A DNA stretch of 5,702 nt, taken from assembly GCA_035761045.1 (NCBI GenBank), contig DASTRU010000183.1, positions 1 to 5,702 of the forward strand. The letters run 5' to 3'. This stretch comes from DASTRU01 sp035761045 (GTDB taxonomy: Bacteria > Pseudomonadota > Gammaproteobacteria > Burkholderiales > Burkholderiaceae_E). A model generated the notes under the pieces. The model was given only the letters and a program-made list of their open reading frames with translations, was not told the origin of the DNA and made no database searches. Below, one piece after another: positions 1 to 5,629 of the stretch (position 1 is its first letter; each line of letters begins with the position of its first letter). A program made the translations under genes and the position numbers.

Positions 1-2043
1 TCCAGGCAAGGGTGCAAGGTTCTTGAGATACGAGGTGTGCACGCGCGCGTCCTCGTTCGTCAGGTTACGGCCTTGCAATGTCAGTGTGAGATCGGTCACG
101 CCGAGCCGAATGCGATAGTCCGCGCCAAGATTGACAAAGGTGTACCCCGCGGTCGCTTGCTCGGGCTCGCCATCGCGCACGTCGAACGACGACACGCGGT
201 CTTGGCGTTTCGTGCGCACGATCGAGCCCAACACGCTCCACGCCCCGGTGCGATATCCCACGTCGAGTCCAATACGCGCCGGCGAGATTCGTGGCACGTT
301 GGCGCCATCGTTAGGGCCCGATGTGATCGTCGCGCGCACCATGTCGCCCCATACGCGCGCGTTCCAGCCCGTTGACTCACCCACCGATGCCTCTGCTTCG
401 AGACCGCGAAAACGCGCGTTGTCTTGGCGGTAACGCAATACCGAGAGTGTTTCTTCAACGTTGCCGTTTTCATCGAGCACATCGAACGTCGAGCCGTCGA
501 ACGTGCCATAGATGTAATCGTTGAATCGATTGTCGAAGACCGCGAGTTTCGCGCGCACCACGCCTTCGGTTTTGCGCAACGCAAGCTCGAGGTTGCGAGC
601 GCGTTCCTTTCGCAAACCGGCGTTACCCACTTCATACGCGAAAGTGGCCGGATGGGCGCCTTCGAAGTACAACTCTTCTGCGGACGGCGCGCGTTGCGCG
701 AGCGTTCCGGTTAGTCCCGCCTCCACGCCTTTGGTAATCGAATAAAACGCGCTTGCGGATGTGCTGAATAAACCGAACCCACGCGACGGTTTACGCGCAC
801 CCGACTCGTCGCTCTCGCGTACCGCGTATTCCTCGCGCTCGCCACGGCCGCCCAGCTCGAACCGCCATGCATCGAGCCGCCGTTCTTCCACAACGAATAA
901 AGCCAATGTCAATGAACGGGTACGCGGCAAGAATCCTTCGCCCACGCCACGCATATGTGATTCTCCGATCTGTGTTCCAAGCACGCCCTTCCATTGCCCG
1001 AGCGGTGCGTGCGGCAATTCCAAACGCGCTTCGACGCCACGATTTTCGAATCGGGCACCCTGCTCGCCGTCTGGTCCGATCTCGCGATGCGCGTAATCGG
1101 TGTGCGACACCTTCAATCGCAGCGCCTCGAACCCGGCAAACGGACGCGGCACATCCGCGCGCGTATCGATACGCACGCGTTCTAGCTTGATGTCGACCGG
1201 CTCGTCGGGATTAGGAATGCCGTAATTCGAGCGATAGGTTTGTATCGCCGCGCCCACCATCGCGCCGCCGCTTAAAAATGCGCTTGCGCCCACCGCCGCG
1301 GAACGCGTGTCGGTTTCGGAATTAGGCAAACGATCGTTGGCGATGACAACGCCATTCTCGTCGCGCAAGGGCTTAGCTAATTCGTAATCTCCGGTCTGCT
1401 GACGAAAGCCTTCGAAGCGCCACATCGTTGAAGGACTTAGCGCGCTTTCGATATGCGCGGCCACCGCGCGCTCGCGTTCGGCGCTCGATCCACGTAAACG
1501 CAACGCCGCGTCCACATCGTCGTGCTGTTGCAATGGAATTCGGTTCGAGACGATGTTGACTAAACCGCCCATCGCGCCCGAGCCGTAAAGCAATGTCGAC
1601 GGTCCGCGCAGTATTTCGACTTGGTCGCTATTAAACGTATCGGCGGCGACACGATGATCGGGCGACGCGTTCGACACATCCGCGACACCCATTCCCGACT
1701 CTGTAATACGCACGCGCGCGGCGTCCATGCCGCGAATGATCGGACGACCCGCCCCTTGCCCATAGGCGGATGACGTTACGCCCAGCTCGTGATCGAGCGT
1801 CGCGCCTAAGTTTCCGCCTTCACGCATTCTTAGCGCGCTGCCGCGCAAGACGGAAACGGGTTGAGAGACTTCGCGTTCATCGCGTTGATCTAGGGGACTT
1901 GCGGTAATCACCACCGGTGCCAGCTCGGTGGAGCCAGCGACTTGCGCATGAACTGGCGCGATTGAATAAAGCGCCATCGAAACAGGAATAACAGCGCGAA
2001 TAACACGCGCGCGCGAACGCGACGCACATACAACGTACGACAT
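1..2043 (-). CDS. TonB-dependent outer-membrane receptor, ZnuD-like (C-terminus cut by window edge)
   Basis: An open frame of 681 codons runs from an ATG at 2043 to the window edge with no stop. An SD-like GGAG lies 8 bases upstream of the ATG. A signal peptide is visible (Arg-rich residues 9-16, hydrophobic 17-31, likely cut after VHA at 33). It is followed by a TonB-box-like stretch APVVITAS (42-49) and a plug with REGGNLGATLDHELGV, RPIIRGMD and VEILRGPSTLLYGSGAMGG (142-160). The beta barrel follows and ends in GRNLTNEDAR...SYLKNLAPLPG, typical of the penultimate strand, so only about 12-18 residues are missing. Similarity recalled to ZnuD: the plug SPDH (127-130), LPNSETDTRS, the SNYGIP strand, GARFENRGVEARLEL, LFVVEERR and QRAPSAEELYFEGAHPAT. 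Residues D129/H130 match the position I remember as part of the ZnuD zinc site. The His-rich loop of neisserial ZnuD is absent. Such receptors import metal chelates or free metal across the outer membrane using TonB-ExbBD energy. Receptor class is near certain; zinc as substrate is inference. Confidence 0.93.
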   Translation of the reverse strand, partial: MSYVVCASRSRARVIRAVIPVSMALYSIAPVHAQVAGSTELAPVVITASPLDQRDEREVSQPVSVLRGSALRMREGGNLGATLDHELGVTSSAYGQGAGRPIIRGMDAARVRITESGMGVADVSNASPDHRVAADTFNSDQVEILRGPSTLLYGSGAMGGLVNIVSNRIPLQQHDDVDAALRLRGSSAERERAVAAHIESALSPSTMWRFEGFRQQTGDYELAKPLRDENGVVIANDRLPNSETDTRSAAVGASAFLSGGAMVGAAIQTYRSNYGIPNPDEPVDIKLERVRIDTRADVPRPFAGFEALRLKVSHTDYAHREIGPDGEQGARFENRGVEARLELPHAPLGQWKGVLGTQIGESHMRGVGEGFLPRTRSLTLALFVVEERRLDAWRFELGGRGEREEYAVRESDESGARKPSRGFGLFSTSASAFYSITKGVEAGLTGTLAQRAPSAEELYFEGAHPATFAYEVGNAGLRKERARNLELALRKTEGVVRAKLAVFDNRFNDYIYGTFDGSTFDVLDENGNVEETLSVLRYRQDNARFRGLEAEASVGESTGWNARVWGDMVRATITSGPNDGANVPRISPARIGLDVGYRTGAWSVLGSIVRTKRQDRVSSFDVRDGEPEQATAGYTFVNLGADYRIRLGVTDLTLTLQGRNLTNEDARVHTSYLKNLAPLPG

Positions 2044-2120
2044 CAAGATTTCTCCACGACTAATGTTTTAAGACGCCAAACGCCTTGCCTTGCGCAACGC
2101 GTTTGCGATGAGGCCGGGTC
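2044..2120 (-). other. Short intergenic gap before the receptor gene
   Basis: These 77 bases separate the stop of the small upstream gene from the receptor start. The gap holds the receptor's ribosome binding site (GGAG near 2052-2055) and a small CGCAA/TTGCG inverted repeat near 2094-2108. I see no convincing -35/-10 pair, no palindromic Zur- or Fur-type operator and no T-rich terminator. The simplest reading is that the two genes share a transcript. Confidence 0.5.
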
Positions 2121-2528
2121 TTAAAAGAACGTGGATGGCGGCGCGCGCGAGCGAAACGCGGCGAACTTGAATTGCAGATCGGCCGCGACTTGATGCAGCA
2201 GCACGAATGCATCGGGCGCGGCTTGAATTAAGTGCGCATCGACAAACGTCGTGCATGTATCGCCTAAGGCGAGCGCATCGAACAATCGGCATTCAATGTT
2301 GGAATGGTCGAATGGCGTTCCGACATCGGCCCTCGACTCGGCCATCGAGACGGTCGTTCCACGCGCACCGTGAGCGGCGCGGTGCCAAACACCAAAGGTT
2401 TGCGCGAACGCGATCGCCAACGCAAGCACGCAGAGAACGACGCGCGCCTTGTGCGGCACGGAAGTACTTAGCGAAGCATTGAGCGATGCGCTGCTAAACC
2501 AATAGCGCAATGACCGCGGACGCATCAT
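2121..2528 (-). CDS. Small membrane-anchored/exported hypothetical protein, DUF2946-like
   Basis: The start chosen is the first of two tandem ATGs (2528, 2525), giving 135 residues. The frame also opens at a TTG at 2564, but that codon lies inside the dksA terminator loop and has no ribosome binding site. The ATGs also lack a clear SD. A basic N-terminus (R3, R5, R8, K27, R29) precedes one hydrophobic segment (about 30-47, VVLCVLALAIAFAQTFGV). This could be an uncleaved anchor or a long signal peptide. After it come WHRAAHG (48-54), a motif H75-S-N-I-E-C80-R-L-F-D, C92, and a C-terminal FRSRAPPSTFF. The layout of a hydrophobic start, W/H-R-x-x-H, HxxxxC-R-L-x-D and an ARxPP-like tail resembles small DUF2946-type proteins that I recall beside TonB receptors in Burkholderiales. 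His, Cys and Asp residues outside the membrane segment could bind metal, but function is unknown. It lies 77 bases upstream of the receptor gene and is probably co-transcribed with it. Confidence 0.72.
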   Translation of the reverse strand: MMRPRSLRYWFSSASLNASLSTSVPHKARVVLCVLALAIAFAQTFGVWHRAAHGARGTTVSMAESRADVGTPFDHSNIECRLFDALALGDTCTTFVDAHLIQAAPDAFVLLHQVAADLQFKFAAFRSRAPPSTFF

Positions 2529-2535
2529 GAATGGG

Positions 2536-2564
2536 CCGATAAAAAATGGCGCGTTGTTGGTCAA
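2536..2564 (-). promoter_or_regulatory. Possible promoter for the small gene and receptor, embedded in the dksA terminator
   Basis: On the minus strand TTGACC (2564-2559) lies in the loop and stem edge of the dksA terminator, followed after exactly 17 bases by TATCGG (2541-2536). The -35 matches the sigma-70 consensus at five of six positions. The -10 is poor and lacks the final T. A start about 7 bases further would fall at about 2529, next to the ATG at 2528, which would make a leaderless transcript and fit the missing SD. This is inference from motif matching only. Confidence 0.25.
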
Positions 2565-2574
2565 CGCGCCATTT
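2541..2574 (-). terminator. Intrinsic (rho-independent) terminator of dksA
   Basis: Reading the minus strand, a perfect inverted repeat (ATGGCGCGTTG, 5-base loop ACCAA, CAACGCGCCAT) spans 2572-2546. It extends to 13 pairs if two flanking A-T pairs are added. A run of six T follows at 2546-2541. It sits 20 bases past the dksA stop. This is a textbook intrinsic terminator and implies that cobW-dksA transcription largely ends before the small gene. Confidence 0.9.
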
Positions 2575-2594
2575 AGTCGTGAAAGACGTTCGGC

Positions 2595-3179
2595 TTAATC
2601 GCCGTACATCTTTTGCTTGAGTTCGCGGCGCTGCTGCGCTTCGAGCGAGAGCGTGGCGGTGGGACGAGCCAGCAAGCGGGGAATGCCGATGGGATCGCCC
2701 GTTTCCTCGCACCAGCCGTAGTCGCCAGAATCGATACGCGCCAGCGCTTGTTGAACCTTCTTCAACAGCTTGCGTTCGCGATCGCGCGTACGCAATTCGA
2801 GCGCGTGTTCTTCCTCGATCGTAGCGCGGTCGGCGGGATCGGGAACGATGACGGTCTCGCGCAAGTGCTCGGTTGTCTCGCCCGCGTTGTGCAGGATTTC
2901 CTGCTCCATCTGTTGCAAGCGCGCGCGAAAGAACGCGAGCTGCACGTCGTTCATGTAATCGCCCTCGGGCATGCGCACCAATTCTTCCTCGGTGGGCAAA
3001 TGATCGAGATCCACGGGCGCTCGACCCGACGATGCGCCAGCACGCTGCGCATCACTCGTCGCGGGGCGCGCGACTTGCGCGGGCGAGGCGTCGTCCTTGA
3101 TCGGCGCGGCCTTACCCGGTTTTGGTTCGGTGGCTGCTGCGGTTTTCTTCGCAGGAGTCTTGGCTGCACTTGCGGGCAT
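2595..3179 (-). CDS. dksA: RNA polymerase-binding transcription factor DksA, single-cysteine form
   Basis: This 194-residue protein is longer than the roughly 150 residues of E. coli DksA because of a low-complexity Lys/Ala/Pro-rich tail (about 1-55). The core starts near LPTEEELVRMPEGDYMN (61-77). The coiled-coil hairpin carries the tip motif PDPADRA with D114 and D117, matching E. coli D71/D74, which act with ppGpp in the RNA polymerase secondary channel. The ELRTRDRERKLLKK segment (128-141) leads into the C-terminal globular region. There the four zinc-finger cysteines of E. coli DksA are C157, T160, S178 and A181 with spacing kept, so a Cys4 zinc site cannot form. This C-T-S-A pattern resembles zinc-independent DksA (Pseudomonas DksA2), and I recall it as common in ordinary beta- and alphaproteobacterial DksA. 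AGG and AAGGG sites precede the ATG. The gene begins 23 bases after the GTPase stop and ends before a strong terminator. Confidence 0.95.
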   Translation of the reverse strand: MPASAAKTPAKKTAAATEPKPGKAAPIKDDASPAQVARPATSDAQRAGASSGRAPVDLDHLPTEEELVRMPEGDYMNDVQLAFFRARLQQMEQEILHNAGETTEHLRETVIVPDPADRATIEEEHALELRTRDRERKLLKKVQQALARIDSGDYGWCEETGDPIGIPRLLARPTATLSLEAQQRRELKQKMYGD

Positions 3180-3202
3180 GTCTGCCTACCCTTCTTTCGT
3201 GA

Positions 3203-4192
3203 CTACTTGGATACGAGGCACTGCTCGAGACCCTTGACGATCACGTCGCGGGGGAGCTTGCGCCCGATGAAAACCATTGTACTTGACCGACGTTCGTTCT
3301 TATCCCAAGTTTTACCTACGTCGGAGCCCATCATCATGTGTACGCCTTGGAAGATCACGCGACGGCTCATGCCGCTCATGTTGAGCACTCCCTTGTAGCG
3401 CAACATATCGTTGCCGTACACCTGCACGATCGATCCTAAGAATTCCTCGAGCCGCGCGGGATCGAACGCCTTATCGCTTTTAAACGCGAAGGCTTGTATC
3501 TCGTCGTCGTGCGAATGATGATCGTGCCCGCTATTTAGGAAATTGGGATCCACTTCCAAAACGGCATTGAGATTAAAGCCACGAATATCGAGCACATCCG
3601 AGATATCCGTATTGCCAAACGCAACAGGTTTGATCTTGGCGCGTGGATTCATGCGCACGAGACGGGCCTTGAGTTGCTCGGTTTCGTCGGACGTCACGAG
3701 ATCGGTCTTCGACAACAAAATGCGATCGGCGAAACCCACCTGCGCTTGCGCTTCGGTTTGCTCGTCGAGCGTTTGCTGACCGTGCTTGGCGTCAACGATG
3801 GTCACCACGCCATCGAGCAGGTAATGCTCGGCCACCGCGTCGTCGAGAAAAAACGTCTGCGTGACCGGCCCTGGATTGGCCATGCCGGTCGTCTCGATGA
3901 TGACGCGATCAAACTGAATGCGACCCGCGCGCTTCTTCGCCGCCAGATCGGCCAAGGCGCGCAATAAGTCGCCGCGCACGGTGCAGCAGATGCAGCCGTT
4001 GTTCATCTCGACGATTTGCTCTTCGGTGTCTTGCACGAGCAATTCGTTATCGACGCCTTCCGGCCCGAATTCGTTTTCAATGACCGCGATGCGCTTGCCA
4101 TGCTGCTCTTTCAATATTCGATTGAGCAGCGTGGTTTTACCGGCGCCTAAAAAGCCGGTGAGCACCGTCACGGGAATAAGTTTTTCTTCCAT
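3203..4192 (-). CDS. COG0523 GTPase, CobW/ZNG1-like metallochaperone
   Basis: The start at 4192 (MEEKLIPVTVLTGF, 329 residues) is preferred to the in-frame ATG at 4234. Family members begin just before the P-loop strand, AGG lies just upstream of 4192, and no SD precedes 4234. The G domain shows the Walker A motif GFLGAGKTT (13-21), the ENEFGPEGVD switch region (39-48), the family signature CICC (C67, C69, C70), ETTG (100-103) in the Walker B region and the base-specificity SKTD (161-164). A His/Asp cluster, HDHHSHDDE (223-231), forms the linker to the CobW C-terminal domain (about 232-329, with KGVLNM, FQGVHMM and MVFIGRKL). Proteins of this family couple GTP hydrolysis to metal delivery to client proteins; CxCC binds the metal. 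Subgroups serve zinc, cobalt or iron enzymes. Zinc is favoured here by the Cys-poor DksA and ZnuD-like receptor nearby, but this is inference. It probably shares a transcript with dksA. Confidence 0.93.
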   Translation of the reverse strand: MEEKLIPVTVLTGFLGAGKTTLLNRILKEQHGKRIAVIENEFGPEGVDNELLVQDTEEQIVEMNNGCICCTVRGDLLRALADLAAKKRAGRIQFDRVIIETTGMANPGPVTQTFFLDDAVAEHYLLDGVVTIVDAKHGQQTLDEQTEAQAQVGFADRILLSKTDLVTSDETEQLKARLVRMNPRAKIKPVAFGNTDISDVLDIRGFNLNAVLEVDPNFLNSGHDHHSHDDEIQAFAFKSDKAFDPARLEEFLGSIVQVYGNDMLRYKGVLNMSGMSRRVIFQGVHMMMGSDVGKTWDKNERRSSTMVFIGRKLPRDVIVKGLEQCLVSK

Positions 4193-4417
4193 AGAACCTA
4201 ATAAGTCGCGTTGCCGCGCCAAGGGCGCTTGCATGCCAAAAAATCAATGGCAGGCGCTTTCAGCAAACCGCGGGCCCGCCGATCGATCATCGTGGTCGAT
4301 CGACCCGCGTTTAAATTGGGCGGCGATTACACCATAGCCGGCAACGACCGGGCAATTTGCGACGTAACCGTTGTGTGACAGGAGTCAGAACGTTTTTTCG
4401 GGCGCGGCAAGGACTGA
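4193..4417 (-). promoter_or_regulatory. Leader region of the cobW-like GTPase and dksA operon
   Basis: This gap between the rlmI stop and the preferred GTPase start holds no gene I can support. It contains a candidate promoter. TTGCCC (4355-4350), an 18-base spacer and TGTAAT (4331-4326) form it, and TGG directly before the hexamer gives an extended -10. Transcription would start near 4319, leaving a leader of about 127 bases that contains the hairpin at 4266-4313. No Zur-like AT-rich palindrome and no T-tailed terminator for rlmI were seen. Confidence 0.4.
4266..4313 (-). repeat. Large imperfect inverted repeat in the leader of the GTPase gene
   Basis: The inner arms CGATCGATCA (4280-4289) and TGGTCGATCG (4293-4302) pair over 10 positions with one G-T wobble around a 3-base loop. 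The outer arms AAAC-GCGGG (4266-4274, one bulged C) and CCCGC-GTTT (4304-4312) extend the stem. An internal CCCGC bulge makes GCGGGCCCGC (4270-4279) a perfect palindrome on its own, so two folds compete. On the minus strand only three T follow, so it is a weak terminator candidate for rlmI. It could equally be a leader structure or a protein-binding site. Confidence 0.5.
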
Positions 4418-5629
4418 CTAACCGACACGTCGCAATTGCAGCCCTTTGAGGTACTCGCCTTCGGGGAACGCCAACCGCAGCGGATGATCGGCACCGGCGG
4501 CAAGACGCGCTTCGATGACGGCATCGCATGGCGCGTCGGCGGCCGCGCCCGCGACGATTTTCTGAAACAGTTCACTCGATACCGCACCAGAACATGAGTA
4601 AGTAAACAGCTGGCCGCCCGGGGCCAATAAGCGCAACCCGAAAAGATTGATGTCCTTGTATGCGCGCGCCGCGCGTTCGAGATGCGCGGCCGACGGCGCG
4701 AGCTTTGGAGGATCGAGCACGACGACATCGAACTCGCGGCCTTCGGCCTTGAGTGCGCGCAGGGTTTGAAAAGCATCGGCGCAATGCCATTCGGTCCGCG
4801 ACGCGTCAAAACCATTCGCGGCCACATTGGCCTGCGCGAGCGCGAGCGCCTCGGCCGATGAATCGACCGACACGACGTGCCTTGCGCCACCGGCCAACGC
4901 GGCAAGCGAGAACCCGCCGGTGTAGCAAAAGCAATTCAACACTCGCGCTTCGGACGCGGCGTCGCGCACGCGATGACGGTTATCGCGTTGATCGAGATAA
5001 AAACCTGTTTTGTGGCCTCCCACGATATCGATGCGCAACGCAATGCCGTGCTCATCGATGGCGAGATCCGCGGGTGGCGCGGTACCGCGCAGCACGCCCA
5101 CGCGCGGCTCGAGTCCTTCGAGCGCGCGCACGTCGCTGTCGCTGCGCTCATACACATTCGCGACACCGGTGGCGGCGGTCAGCGCGTCGCATATCGCGTC
5201 GCGCCATTTATCGGCGCCGGCGCTGGTTAGTTGCACGACGAGCCAAGCGTCGCCTCCAATGCCGCGATACAAATCGCAAATCACCCCAGGCAAGCCATCG
5301 GACTCGCCGTGTAGCACGCGCAAACCGCCGCGCGTGTCGGCATCGGGTAATCGTGCGCGACGTAACGCCAGCGCGTCTGCCACGCGGCGTTTGAAGAACG
5401 CGTGATCGATCGGTCGCGAGGTATCGCTCGACCACACACGCGCGCGAATTTGCGACTTCGGCGAATACGCAGCGAATGCCAGCGGCTTACCCGAATGCGA
5501 TTGGACAAGCACGGTCGACCCCAGCGCGGCACGTGAAGGCTCGTGCGCTACGGCGCCGGAAAAAATCCATGGATGCCCGTGCAATACCGCCTTATCGCGG
5601 CCGGGCTTAAGTACCAACGTTTGAGTCAT
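4418..5629 (-). CDS. rlmI: 23S rRNA (cytosine-C5)-methyltransferase RlmI
   Basis: At 403 residues it is close to E. coli RlmI (396) and follows it closely throughout. The N-terminal PUA RNA-binding domain includes HGHPWIFSGAV (17-27) and AYSPKSQIRARVW (54-66). A middle domain holds the family signatures GESDGLPG (108-115) and GHKTGFYLDQRDNR (205-218). The Rossmann methyltransferase domain has the SAM-binding motif NCFCYTGGFSLAAL (232-245), acidic D256 in VVSVDSS, motif IV LDPPK (305-309) and SCSG (345-348). C346 is the likely catalytic cysteine of motif VI. The E. coli enzyme uses SAM to make m5C1962 in 23S rRNA; the same role is inferred here. The start ATG overlaps the xerC stop as ATGA and no SD is visible, which suggests translational coupling to xerC. 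Several genes around dksA are unrelated in function, so the linkage appears to be positional only. Confidence 0.96.
   Translation of the reverse strand: MTQTLVLKPGRDKAVLHGHPWIFSGAVAHEPSRAALGSTVLVQSHSGKPLAFAAYSPKSQIRARVWSSDTSRPIDHAFFKRRVADALALRRARLPDADTRGGLRVLHGESDGLPGVICDLYRGIGGDAWLVVQLTSAGADKWRDAICDALTAATGVANVYERSDSDVRALEGLEPRVGVLRGTAPPADLAIDEHGIALRIDIVGGHKTGFYLDQRDNRHRVRDAASEARVLNCFCYTGGFSLAALAGGARHVVSVDSSAEALALAQANVAANGFDASRTEWHCADAFQTLRALKAEGREFDVVVLDPPKLAPSAAHLERAARAYKDINLFGLRLLAPGGQLFTYSCSGAVSSELFQKIVAGAAADAPCDAVIEARLAAGADHPLRLAFPEGEYLKGLQLRRVG

Noticed and set aside
96..635. Minus-strand frame of 179 codons within the receptor region
   Set aside because: It is out of frame with the continuous 681-codon receptor frame, which has clear signal peptide, plug and barrel motifs.
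2529..2564. TTG start extending the small protein by 12 residues
   Set aside because: The codon falls in the dksA terminator hairpin with no ribosome binding site. Tandem ATGs at 2528 and 2525 are more plausible.
2613..3398. Long plus-strand open frame (261 codons) across dksA and the end of the GTPase gene
   Set aside because: It is antisense to two well-supported genes and spans their junction. Its residues show no recognisable domain, and GC-rich codon bias creates such frames.
4193..4234. Upstream ATG giving a 14-residue extension of the GTPase
   Set aside because: No SD precedes it, the extension MQAPLARQRDLLGS has no family counterpart, and the internal start at 4192 has AGG upstream and standard family length.
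4193..4417. Zur or Fur operator upstream of the GTPase gene
   Set aside because: I looked for an AT-rich palindrome of the GTTATA...TATAAC type here and at 2044-2120 and 2529-2594 and found none. A motif scan with a betaproteobacterial Zur matrix would be decisive.
4386..4420. Terminator directly after rlmI at the T/A run near 4393-4398
   Set aside because: On the minus strand the run is A, not T. The only pairing nearby is a 6-base AGTCAG/CTGACT with a long loop. On the plus strand there is no gene to terminate.
4753..5394. Plus-strand open frame (213 codons) opposite rlmI
   Set aside because: It is Arg-rich and low in complexity, as expected from the complement of GC-rich coding sequence, and lies wholly within rlmI.
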